Shown: positions 34,801 to 46,070 of the stretch, in pieces
How the letters are laid out: every line of letters starts with the position of its first letter
Numbering within the stretch: position 1 is the stretch's first letter
Source: Metopolophium dirhodum
Lineage: Eukaryota > Arthropoda > Insecta > Hemiptera > Aphididae
Direction of reading: 5' to 3'
DNA: 64,000 nt
Assembly (NCBI RefSeq): GCF_019925205.1
Contig: NC_083562.1
Coordinates: 14,694,001-14,758,000 of the forward strand
Translations under genes and position numbers: made by a program
Notes under the pieces: model-generated
Database searches by the model: none
What the model was told of the DNA's origin: nothing
What the model saw: the letters and a program-made list of their open reading frames with translations, nothing else

Positions 34801-35523
34801 AATTGGACGGTTTTTAAGAGAAATGGCTTAAGTCAATTTTGGACATTTTCAGTTTATACATTAATTCTGTGTGAAATTTCAAAGCGCTGAATGGTACCAC
34901 TGTAGATGCCATGTGGGATTTGGTTGACGAGATAAAATAGAATGCGTATGGTAATAAGTCGTTATACAGAATTTTTTTTATGAGAAAGGGCCTAAGTCAC
35001 TAATTATAACTTATTTTATTAAGTGTATAATTATTTTATTTTATAGAAATATTACAATATTAACAATGTGTATCATTTATACAATATTATTATAAAATAG
35101 TGTGTTTGTAATTTGTAATTTTTTATTTTAGATATAAATAAATATATGATTATTCATGATTTTCAAAGAAATACATAAGTCATAAGTAAACAATATTGTA
35201 ATAATATGTTTTATGACAAAGGACATCTAAGTCTTATAAAATTACATGCAATAGGTTTTAAGTCATGATGCGAAAGGGCTCAAGTCAATACAGGTATAAT
35301 ATGCAAAAGGTTATTATAAGTCATTAATTAAGTCATTATAATTTTAAGAAAATAAATAAAAACCAAAATATATTTAATAGTAAAATAACAAAACCCTTAT
35401 TAAACATGATTATGAATACAAAATTTAAAAACATTAAAAATGTACAAAGTTATAATGTTTTTTGTGTCTCCTGAAAAGTATCAATTTTTGACTTAAGCCC
35501 TTTCTCTTAAAAACCGTCCAATT
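34801..35523. mobile_element. 723-bp TIR element with many internal TTAAGTCA motifs
   Basis: The ends are near-perfect inverted repeats of about 35 bp: AATTGGACGGTTTTTAAGAG continuing AAATGGCTTAAGTCAA on the left, and its complement ending CCGTCCAATT on the right (one mismatch, T/G, in the first 35). The flanks allow a 3-bp AAT or 2-bp TA target duplication, so a Tc/mariner- or PIF-type origin cannot be decided. The inner part of the TIR, (GA)AAGGGCTTAAGTCA, recurs in degenerate form at about 34983, 35174, 35215, 35253, 35272, 35306 and 35328, all in direct orientation. The interior is non-coding. Confidence 0.85.
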
Positions 35524-35529
35524 AATAGT

Positions 35530-36587
35530 ATCTAAAGATCTGTTGTATATATATATATAAAATATGTATATTTATTGCAAAACAAATAAACGGTTTTTAA
35601 CAGTTAAAAACAATATCTGTGATTTATGTTCATAAGAAGTATCTATATCGTATTAGGTACTAAAAATAATACTAACCTATATCTATACGTGTGTATAAAA
35701 TGTATACATTTAGAGTCTTCGAGATTGCTAAAAAATGTATTATTCATTTAAATGGTCGGCACAGTAAATAGGTTGAGAAACACTGAGGTATAGGTTAACC
35801 TAACCAGTCGGCAGCACTATTAAACTGATAAGATCTTATAAGATTCTTATATTTATAATCATGGTCAGCAGTCATCATACCCAGGTATACTTGCTTAAGG
35901 CCCTGTGTTTGGTTTGGTAGGTAACCTTAACGTTAGGTTAGGCCCTGCAGCGTTCTCGTTAATATAAACATTTGCATTCATTTTACTTACAATGAATTGA
36001 AAAATGGTTTTGTTTTGGTATTTGTGTGTACACAATGGACATTAGGAAATCATTCGTTTCAAACAATGTAGGTATAACATATTTTGATGAATTCACAAAC
36101 GACTAAAAATACATCTTCATTCTTTACATGCATATAATATTAAGTAGAAATATGGTACTGACTAAAATCTATTACTACTTCAAAACATAACGTTTGTACC
36201 TTATGAAAAATATTTAATTTATTGATGGTTATGTCCGCGAGGACAGAGAGTACAGTACGTACAACATCGATTTAGAATTTAAGAATAACATATTAAAATA
36301 TAGAAATCAACTAAAAAACAAGTAACTTTTTTTAACTTACGTATATTATCAATGAAAAATTAAAAGTCAGATGAATATTCGTTACTATAATATAAAATTA
36401 TGTTGATAGAACTATGAAAAACAATATTACGATAAGCTTGGTGCAATACAAAATAGGGTATTATGTCTACTGTCTAGTATTAACTGGAGGGGCCCTAAAT
36501 CCAACATCCTTTTATTTGTATATTTTATTTATGTTTTACGAAAATATGTAAACCTTTGTCATGAGTTATCTTCCGTAGATAACCGTG
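35530..36587. other. AT-rich DNA without a supported gene
   Basis: No exon or element seen. TTAGGTTAGG (35933-35942) is two units of the insect telomere motif and too short to mean anything. Confidence 0.5.
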
Positions 36588-36716
36588 GTTGTATACGATT
36601 TAAACATACATAAATATGTTTTTTGTTTTTTTTGTTTTTGACCGATTTGGCGTAAAGCTTTCGTCGTCTTGATCATTATTATGAACAAAAACATATTTAT
36701 GCGAACCGTATACAAT
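36588..36716. mobile_element. Small inverted-repeat element
   Basis: Left arm TTGTATACGATTT...ATAAATATGTTTTTTG (36589-36625) and right arm AACAAAAACATATTTATGCG...CGTATACAAT (36684-36715) are complementary over about 28 of 34 bases, so the unit can fold back. Its interior (CCGATTTGGCGTAAAG) is similar to 2106-2185. It looks like a short MITE or foldback copy. Confidence 0.55.
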
Positions 36717-36904
36717 ATCGAGTTGCGTGCTATGTGCTTTTTTTACCGTAGTACCTGGCAGGGTCGATGTTAAAAAAAAAATCATTATGGTTGGACAATG
36801 GGGTGTAAGCTTTATTAAAGTAAAGTGAAATTTTTAGAATAACACCCAACAATATAGCCAAAATATAACATAATACTGTTATATAATATTATATTATAGT
36901 GAGG

Positions 36905-37450
36905 CTATATTAATACTGCGTGGCTGCGGCGGCGGCGCGACTAGAGAAAAAAAAAATTGCAATTTGGCGCGAATCCGCGGCGGCCGTCGATGCAAAAGGA
37001 TCGGTCGTATTTTGCATGTGCGTGTGCAATCGGCGTACAGCAGATGGGGGGGGGGGGGGCATGGCGGTCCACAGCCGGCCGGTCGGTGTGCATTTTCCAC
37101 TTTGCGACGGCGGCACATACACACAAACATGCGCTCGCACTAATAGCCGCGTGTGCGCGTGCGCACCAAAAGGCGCCCGGCCGGCCGTATGTACACGTCT
37201 ATATATGCCGCCGATACATAACTCTAAACGACCATGATGGTCCATAACACTGAACAATAAAACATACGCACAAGAGGGACGACGGAGACGGTTATAGTAA
37301 TAATAATAATAATACATAAATGCTATTATTGTGCATGGCATATTGTGCTTGTGTGTGTGATAAGAGATGGAAAACTCGCGATAGCACCACGTCGCAAAAA
37401 TACCGTTACAGACTTATATCGTCTCGCCTCCGACAAACTCTCCTCTCCTG
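36905..37450. promoter_or_regulatory. CpG-rich island with a 14-G run
   Basis: GC-rich sequence with GGCGGCGGCGCG (36928-36939), CGGCGGCCG (36978-36986), a 14-G run (37046-37059) and GCGCGTGCGC (37155-37164). Several overlapping frames of 60-143 codons on both strands are a by-product of few stops in GC-rich DNA. Candidate promoter or 5' UTR; orientation unknown. Confidence 0.42.
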
Positions 37451-37454
37451 GGCT

Positions 37455-40400
37455 CGACGAGATTTATGCGCATTATATAATAATATAATAGTTACCTACT
37501 ATATATATTATATATATATATATTAGATACGTATACGGCAAACTACTAACTATACGTAGGAGGCATATCTATGGTATACATATTATGACCTATCTATATC
37601 GTACTGTACTATATTTTATTATTTTAACATATACCTATAACTACCTATGTAAGAATTTTCACAATGTTTTGTTCAAAACCGTTTCGCGTGAGCAAGAACC
37701 ATATGGCTTTGGCTATTACTATTTCATCCGTGTTCTCTGTTTTTTTTTTTTACAATACTTGAATTGTTTAATTATTAACCCTACGTCGGTCGCACTAAAT
37801 ACATCACTCGGTTGTCACTACAGTCATCATGACCCGGAATATTTTTAATGTAAAATCTGATTGAAATATACATAATATATTTTTATTAATAATGAATTAT
37901 GTAAGCATTTTTAAATATTAATATTGTATACATACCTACTCATAAAGACAGTCTTAACTAGCTTAAATATTAAAATATTCTTAAAAAGTAACGATAAAAA
38001 TAAGATGATGTCTTCATCTTTAAGTTTGATAGTAGGTAGATTAATGAACTCTAATGTTTAAGCTAGCTAACAATAAAAAATTGGAAAGGTTTATTAAGTA
38101 TGTTATACGGAGACAGCATAGTCAACGCATGCCGGTACGACGTCCTCTTATACAAATCATTTAAAAATTAAAATATTATATTATATGAGAACTCATTTAA
38201 ATAAATACAGGTATCAGACTTTAGACCGATGCACTTTTATAAAAGTTAACTTTTTACACTCGACTTAATATCGTCCATAGTCTACGTTAGTACCTACATC
38301 GTATATGATGTGTAGCGCTCGATTATTAATTACTGATATAATGCGTGACATTTTGAAAACTATAGTGTAAACATTTTAATTCATCTGCGTTCAGTTAAAA
38401 CTTAACTACAATTCTAATATTTTATTGTTCTGATTGAACTACAATAAGTCTAAACGTGGCTATTATAATCCGATTCCAGTATCCAATTCTACAGTATTCA
38501 CCGCAATTACCATTTTCAACTAATTTTCATTGTGATATTTTACTCTCAATTTTACACAGGTATACTATAATTAATATGAGATAACATTATATCCAATGAA
38601 GTATGAACCAGCTATAACGTTATTGTTAACGTAGCAAATAATATTTCGATTGATAAGACCACCTCAATGCGCATTATATAATGTGAATTGCTGACAATTT
38701 GTTTTCTCTGTGGGTGGTATTTTTGTAGAATAATATAGTCAGATGTGAAAATAGGCTATAATGTCGATTTCATTATGTAAAATGTTGCATCTACTCTAAA
38801 TTATATTTTAAATACAACTATTATATGTGTGACTTATTTAAAAAAAAATAGTATAGGCGAATTTAAAACCTATTTTTATTTGTTTTTTAAATTATTTTTA
38901 ATCAGCTTTCTAAGAAAATGCGCACGTTAAAGATAATATTTTCAGTTTATACGGCTATATTTATAATAAAACTTAAACACACACACACACATATACAATA
39001 AATACAATTACAAATAATACAAAATTTCTTAGTATTGATATTTGGGTAAGTGGTAACTAATATTTACAAATATATATGACATTAAAATAGTAAAATATTG
39101 AAATATAAAAAGAAAAAGAAAGAATTATTTTTTGATTATGATAAGCACCTACAGGTGCCTTAGTAATTTTAAATTATTTAAAATAGAAATGAAATATCTT
39201 TATTTTAAATAATCCTCATAATAGTACGGTGTATTTAGTATGGTGGGAGGAGGGTGGGTGAGTGTTGTAATTGTTGTGTTCTCATAACAATTTTCAATGG
39301 TATTACACCAAAGAAGAACTTTTATAAAATATTAATATATTATATAAATATTTTTTTTGATGGAAACATATTATAATATTAACATGTTTAATAAGTACGT
39401 TAAAATAATACTTAAGATATTCTTTAATCTTTCAGGGTGAATAAAATATAAGTAACTTTTGTGAAGATAGTATGAAATTTCTAAGACTATTTATAGTTGC
39501 TTAGATTTTAAAATGTGTAATGAAGACTAATAGGTAAAGTAATAAAAATCGTGATTTGGAAAATATCAATAAAATGTATTTTATATAAACAGTTATTTAT
39601 TCAGTTATATTTATGCCACGTGACAGCATTATTAATTAAACTTACCCCCACAGACCACACTATTCGCCGTAGTCCCACAATATTATATTTTGTATAGATA
39701 CCTATTATCTGTTGGCTTCATTTAATATCTACATCATTACATTCAGATGGTATATAGTTTTATCAATGGATTTCCTGTCCATAGTTTATATCGAATATTT
39801 TAACAAAGAGACCCTTTAAATATGTGATAGGTACTATATTACGATTGATTTAATTGTCATTGGATTTTATTCCATAAGACATACCTAACATTTAATTCAG
39901 TGAGAGTTATTGTGCCATACAGTTCGTGATTTACGAAAATGTAATTAAATTGTTTTATAGATCTGATAATAAATGGACTACGATTTCCGCCGCCCCCGCC
40001 CCCGCAAACCCATAAATCTATCATATTTCCTGTACCATTCATGACCTCAACTATAGAGGGTGAAATTTTCTGAAGAATATTGTATTAGTTATTTTTTCTT
40101 AAGTCTTGGTGTATTTAGCTAGCACACATGGATAATAATCTGGAAAAATCTAGAATTTACAAAACAATATAAATACAAATAAATACAATACAATACAATT
40201 TGAAAAAGCAAATAAATATATTCATCATTTTTGTTCAATGAAAACTATAATGTAATATATGTTCACGAATACATACTATTTAGTAAGTAAAATGTGGAAC
40301 CATGTAAGGTACTTGCATAAACCACACTTTTTGTATTAGATAGGTAAATTACTTCCTACAATATTCACTCATAACTTATGAATTAATTTCTGATTAGCAC

Positions 40401-40472
40401 AAATATACCTAGTGGGTATACTGCTGCAATAGGTACTACTGAAATGTGTGTTACTATTATAGGTTATATATG
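37455..40472. other. AT-rich intergenic or intronic DNA
   Basis: No supported gene over about 3 kb. A CA microsatellite lies at 38976-38990, and a C-rich patch at 39989-40006 (gccgcccccgcccccgc) has G-quadruplex potential on the minus strand. Confidence 0.55.
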
Positions 40473-40626
40473 CATTGGCGCAACTAGGCGGGTGCAAAAC
40501 GGTCTTTAGCACCCATTGTCTTTTACGTCTAACTATCATTATTATATTGAAATACTATAAATTGAATGTTTTTAAAATTTAAAATATTATAGCACCCCAC
40601 GTTTTAGAGGCCTAGTTGCGCCTATG
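40473..40626. mobile_element. 154-bp MITE
   Basis: Terminal inverted repeat CATTGGCGCAACTAGGC (left) and GCCTAGTTGCGCCTATG (right), 16 of 17 complementary, with GGGTGC and GCACCC continuing the pairing close inside. The AT-rich centre is non-coding. The target duplication is not clear, so the superfamily is open. Confidence 0.78.
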
Positions 40627-40629
40627 GCT

Positions 40630-41345
40630 ATATGAAAGGATATAATGTTTATGTTAAATTCCTAAATGTTATCAAAGGTGGATAACACTATTGAGCAATG
40701 TATATAATATGAATATATTATATTGTCTACACGCGGATTGAACGAACAGAAAGATTGTATAGGCACATCAATTACGGGTGTTATTACGCCTAACGGGTAC
40801 CCTATAACGTACATATTATAATAGTATATAGTCTGTAACGGAAGTTTTTGAAGAGTTTTGCAGATAATATAATATAAAAGGTAAACTTTTTTTTGGTAAT
40901 GCAAATAAACAATTTACAAAAAAATATTAACAATAATTTTACCAACGGTAGAGCTAGAAATCTACCACCCTAAGTGCATATCTACCCCTACAGGACAATC
41001 AAGTTCGTTTTTAACGACGTGCTGCAGAACTGAGAAAAAACTTTTTATCCGAGTATAATGTGTATAGGTACGCGTATATTATTTTATTATGTTGTGTGGA
41101 AACCCTGAGACCATAAACCTGTAGACAACAACCACCAAAAAAAAATTGCTGCTGATAAAAATTTTTCCATCGGTATTATTATTTTATCTCAGCTAACCAG
41201 TTTCACAAAAGTTTTGAACCTTTGTGTTAATTTAAAAAAATTTATTTCAACTCAATACCAATTCCCATATACACAGTGGCCGTTCCCATGGAATTCCGAA
41301 AAAATTGTGTCCTATGAACAGGGGTGAACCCTTTAAGAATGAATA
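40630..41345. other. AT-rich DNA without a supported gene
   Basis: No exon or element recognised. Confidence 0.5.
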
Positions 41346-41349
41346 GGTA

Positions 41350-41430
41350 GCGCGTTTTTTCGCCGCGCCTAAACCGGTCAGTGCGTCGAACTTTTTTTTC
41401 CGAGTCCCCCTTTTATGGTTTCTCACGGGC
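41350..41430 (+). repeat. Diverged direct duplicate, copy 1
   Basis: The block GCGCGTTTTTTCGCC...AAACCGGTCAGTGCGTCGAA followed by a T-run and later TTTCTCACGGG reappears at 42037-42115 as GTGCGCTTTTTTTCCG, then AACCGGTCGGCACTTCGAAC, T-run, and TTTTCTCACGG. Order and spacing are conserved. Confidence 0.6.
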
Positions 41431-41929
41431 ACAGTATGATGCGTGGGCGGGAGGGAAAAAAACTTACTTTAGAACGGTTTGAAAATATTCGTTATTACGA
41501 CTCATGTGAATATGGTTGTAAATGTATTCAAGTATAATATTATACAAGATTGCAAGCACTTCAATATAATATATTATATTACATAAATGTCTTATTAAGA
41601 TCGTATACCAAATACTAAAATGGCTTGAAAATATATTTTTTTGGCATTAGGAATTTAGTATTTTTGTGTATCGTTTCATCTGGTATGGTACTGCACTATT
41701 GCAGGTAGTATAATATTATACCAGTTGTAGGTCACTTGGGCTACAGTGAAAATGTCAAAAACGTCTTGGTGTATTATAATATTATTATATTTCAATAAAA
41801 TTAACTACGCCCGCCGCGATATATTTAATATTATTATTCAATATGTAATGACGTGTTAAATATAAATAAGACAATGACATAACAAAAAAACCTAATCGAA
41901 AAACTGAACCACGACAACACAAAAAATAC

Positions 41930-43260
41930 CCGTGATGAACGGGTTTTACACTCGTGTAACAGTAAACAAATCCCGCTGCACCCTCCATCCCGGACGCCCA
42001 CGCACAACCCTCAAAAGAACGGCGCAACTGAGGGGGGTGCGCTTTTTTTCCGAAAAACCGGTCGGCACTTCGAACTTTTTATTTTCTCGCACAAACACGG
42101 ATTTTCTCACGGATCCCCCCCCCTCCACCCAGACGCCGGGGGGTGGTGAAATTTTCGAAAGGAAATTTTTTTTAAAAAAACTTTCGCACAACCGGTTCAC
42201 CGGCACGCGGACCCTCGTAATGAGAAATAAAAATTTCCCGTCGAGCGGGGGTGGTCGAGAGGAGGCTGCTGTGAGAACGGGCCCGAACGAAGACGACGAC
42301 GACAACGACGACGACAGCAACGACGATGACTACGGGGGAACACTCGGTGACCCCTTCCACCGCGGCGTCGGCACGCAACGAATAATATTATTATTCAAAT
42401 GCGGCGATTCTATTCTTATATATGTGCAAAACGCACGCAAACTTACGCGCAAAACACACACTCCACCGAGCGTGCGTGTGCGGGTGCGTGCGTGCGTGTG
42501 TGCCGCCGTTGTTGTTTCGCTCATTTCTTCGTTCTCTCTCCAGTAATAATAATATACCTATTATAATAATACGCGACTCTGCCGCGACCACTCTCGCCGT
42601 TTCTCGCCGATAGCTGCACCACACCGGGCCCCGTCTTCGTCTTGTGCACCGCCGACCTCGGCCGACCGTCTTACACTCTGCACACCGTCGTCCGACAACC
42701 TGCCCCGCCGCCGACTGCAGCAGAACCGCATGCAAACCGGCCGCGATCTCCCGCGCCGCGTGTACGCTGCTCCAGTGTCGTGTGTCGTACCTTGCGCGCA
42801 CCGTCCGAGTCGTATCGCCGCCGTCGCCGAACCGTGTGCCTCGCGCGCGAATTTCCACCCGCCGACGACGACGTGAATCCGTCGCGAGTGCGTCCCGCGA
42901 GGTCAGAATAATAATAATAATAATAATAATGATAATATGACCGTCGCGGTATTATTGCGTTTCACGGTATCGAGATAATATCGTTCCGCATCAATCGCCC
43001 GTGTTGTGATATTATTATTCACATACGGCAATTTCGTTTACCAGCAGCTACCTATATGATAACACGTTCCGGGGGTGGGTTGATGTACCGATGAGTTCGA
43101 CGAATATGATAATATAATATTATTATATAGGTACCTACCGTAATAATAATATAATAATATCATCGCAGTTGTCGCCGTCGAGTGCTGCAGCTCTGCCGAT
43201 CCATCCGCGCGTGCGCTGCAACGCCGCCCGCAGCTTTTGCCCTCGATCCTGCACGAGGTA
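41930..43260 (+). promoter_or_regulatory. CpG-rich promoter and non-coding first exon candidate
   Basis: This is the strongest CpG-rich block of the window, especially 42560-42900, where CpG is dense. It contains a GAC tract (42291-42330), GCGTGCGTGCGTGTG (42485-42499) and an AAT microsatellite (42906-42930). A good donor GCACGAG/GTATGC closes a possible first exon at 43257, and a strong acceptor with a start codon lies at 43987. So I infer a + strand gene starting here, with the long frames in this block (89-204 codons, both strands) being 5' UTR or chance. The exact start site is not determined. Confidence 0.5.
42037..42115 (+). repeat. Diverged direct duplicate, copy 2
   Basis: Partner of 41350-41430, sitting at the upstream edge of the CpG-rich island. 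Confidence 0.6.
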
Positions 43261-43989
43261 TGCATATTATATTTTCCACCCTTTATTTTTCATATTTCAC
43301 AACGAAATTTATAGTTGGAGTACTTTATAATAATATAGCTCACTGTATTTTAAATTATACTGCGAAAACGCATTAATTAAACCGACGTACCCTTTCCCGG
43401 AAAATCCGAAATCCAATACACCGACGATGATAATGATAATAGTATATCACGACCCTCGTGTCTGGCAGTCGTTTTAATGTAATATCACCATCAACGTTTA
43501 ACCACAAAACGTCCATCAACGTGAGGATTTTTATTTTTTTACTAAAACCGAATACGTTGATTTGGCCGTCACCGCCATTCTATGTTTGATCCGTGATTTA
43601 TTTCAAAAATAATTTATCCTGTCTATGGCGCGATAAAATTGCGTGTATATTATATTATATCATCATCGGTGACCTCTGGGATGATTTTCGCATAAATAAC
43701 ACATTTAAATAATGCTCGAGGGAAATCATTGTTATTGTTTCCCTAATATTTCTTTATATTAATATTCGACAGAAACATTTAAATATACAATACAAATATA
43801 TAGTACGTACTAAAATACTCTTGAAGCAAAAATTAATTACCTATATCACATATTATATTGTTGCGTAATGTGTATCTATATCTTATTTAAAACATATTTG
43901 TTTTATATTTTCAACTTTGTTTTTAACGTTCACTAAAACGGGGAGCGGTACTTTATTCGATTAAAATATATTTCTCCTTTTTTGCAGTT

Positions 43990-44063
43990 ATGGAGCTGAT
44001 TTATCGCACACCATTTAAATTATTTTTGATCATTATTCCATGGTCGCTCGGCCATTTTGGATG
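43990..44063 (+). CDS. Candidate first coding exon of a secreted or membrane protein
   Basis: A very good acceptor (ttctccttttttgcag, ending 43987) is followed two bases later by ATGG. The frame reads MELIYRTPFKLFLIIIPWSL then GHFG. That is a short basic start, a hydrophobic core (FKLFLIIIPWSL) and small residues, as in a signal peptide. The frame would hit TAG at 44065, but a donor-like ATG/GTAGTA at 44064 precedes it, giving a phase-2 exon end. The upstream CpG island with a donor at 43257 would supply a 5' UTR exon through a 730-bp intron. The next exon was not identified in the window; large introns are usual here. No family can be named from 24 residues, and the alternative is a chance frame. 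Confidence 0.38.
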
Positions 44064-44069
44064 GTAGTA

Positions 44070-45630
44070 AATAACAGTGAAACTCATAACCCCCTATAGG
44101 TGGCTTCTGACGCTGTACGGTCCCTACGAATATTGATTAAAGCTCGAGGGGAGGTTTCTCACGAATTCATAAAACCCCATTCGAATAATGAATACATTTT
44201 CATCAGCGATATTATATGTATAGTTGTCGATATAATTCAAAACTTACATAGTTACGTGACTCTCAATCTATTTAAGTATAATGGATCTTTAGATAATAAT
44301 TAGTTTCTTAATCTAACGAATTTAATAAATTACAGTTGGCCCATAACGTTTCAATGGATATAGCTGTTAAGCATTAAACTATTTAAATGTTTAATAAAAT
44401 AATATCGAGAATTTGTCTATTATTTTACTCTCTCTATAGTCGCATAAAAATACAATTTGTTCTATGTACACCTACTTAATTATAAGAGTATGTGTAATAA
44501 TATGTATACATAATTACCTCATTAAATTATTGCTTTATTTACCAAATAATGTATTATAATAAAAACAACATTTCTAACAACGTTAACCTACCATTAAAAT
44601 ATTAAATAAAAATAAAATAGTAATACACCCAATGAAGTTTAAACGAGTTTCTTGTTTCGTGTATAATTATTATACTTTAAACTGAACATATTCAAATACT
44701 CGTTTTGTTTTTAATGCAATTTGATTCAATGAATTTAAATAATGTAGTCAAATTCAATTGTCTTCATTTTCCAGCATACGAAGAGTTATTTTTGTTTTTG
44801 TAATCGTATGTCATATGATTTAAGTACCTCTATAATATATAATATACCTATGTAACATATTATAGTATTATATTATAGTGTAGATGGTTATCGCACCGTT
44901 CGAAACGTATTTAAAACATTGTTTTGAAACCAAATTATTATAATGATATATTTGTCTCTACATTTAAAATACAAGAATTTATTTTTGATATAAATTAGGT
45001 TGGTGCTTACCTACTTACATGTAAATTGAACAAAAGATGAACAACATTTGTCAATATTCTAATAGTTTATACAAATGATTGAAGTTAATGTGTGGGTTCT
45101 CCAATTTGAAGTTAAAAACACCGGGCCTTTACATGAACTTCGAAATGAATTTGCTATGCAATTTTCAGACACTATATGGCGTATGGGAGTTAACTTTAAA
45201 CCACTCAAATGCACATTTATTTATTACTATTCAGAGAATAACAGCTTATTATAAATATCAATTGTTCTATTGCATTATTATGTAGTTCTTAAAAATAGTT
45301 TACTAATAGCCGTTTAGTAGTAGTCCGGCGTTGTACCTACTACCTACCTATACTTCAGGTATTTCGGTGCAATAAACTTATTATATTCCTTCAAATAATT
45401 AAACATAATAAATAATAATATCTATATGAGCTAGCTGGTGTACATAAAATATGGTTTTAATGAAAATAAAATAGTAAGTACCCGGGTGGCTACTGGCTGG
45501 ATATTCCGGACCATAGAAAGTTTTTTAATGTTATAAAACAGACATTTATCGAAATTATTTCAAACAGATAAACAGATTCTATAATTACATCACATATTCA
45601 TATTATCTCAATATATATATTTCTTCTGTT
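44070..45630. other. AT-rich DNA, probably intron of the gene candidate upstream
   Basis: No further exon could be supported. A balanced patch at 44101-44160 (GTGGCTTCTGACGCTGTACG and on) follows CCCTATAG and is open in one frame for 67 codons, but it lies only 37 bp from the donor at 44064, too close for an intron. Confidence 0.4.
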
Positions 45631-45890
45631 CGTGTATTCAAACTCTTCCTAAACGGCTGCACCGGTTTTGATGACATTTTTGGTGTGTTCTTGAGTGGTC
45701 CTTGAATGGTTTGGATTCATAATTGAACCCTGTATAGGCCCAACCCGGAAGGTGCTCAAACAGGGACTTTGAAAAATATCGAGTTTCGGGTTATGGTTTT
45801 TTATATAAACGAATTATTATTATGGCGCTTGGAGTTATATCGGCGCAATATTCCAGAAAGAACTTTTTAAACTTCACTAGTGTGTTTTAC
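45630..45890 (+). repeat. Probable dispersed repeat (Helitron-like style)
   Basis: CTTCTGTTCGTGTATTCAAA, then CCTAAACGGCTGCACCGGTT followed by TTGATGACATTTTTGGTGTG, is a phrase style common in insect dispersed repeats that run AACGGCTG(A/C)ACCG(A/G)TTTTGATGA. No terminus or duplication was found, and assignment to Helitrons is from memory only. Confidence 0.35.
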
Positions 45891-46070
45891 AAAAAATCTT
45901 ACATTTATAGAAGTCATATCCTTGATCACCTAAATTTGAATATGTCCACAGTTATATTATGATAATATAATACTATCCAGTGTAAGGAACATAATATGTT
46001 CGTTGTTTTTATAATAATAATTTAATTAGGTTCTCAAGATGTAAATTTATTAGACTGCTAGTCTAGATAA

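Noticed and set aside
35933..35945. Telomeric TTAGG array
   Set aside because: Only two consecutive units; chance is sufficient.
36894..37341. Six overlapping frames around the 14-G run
   Set aside because: All are open because the DNA is GC-rich; poly-Gly/poly-Pro comes from the G-run, and no motif supports any one frame.
41932..42940. Frames of 204, 155, 124, 98 and 89 codons in the CpG-rich island
   Set aside because: Five mutually overlapping frames on both strands with poly-Asp/poly-Val from a GAC tract and Arg/Pro-rich composition; better explained as promoter or 5' UTR sequence.
44100..44303. 67-codon plus frame after CCCTATAG as the second exon of the signal-peptide gene
   Set aside because: The implied intron would be only 37 bp, and the joined frame stops after about ten codons.
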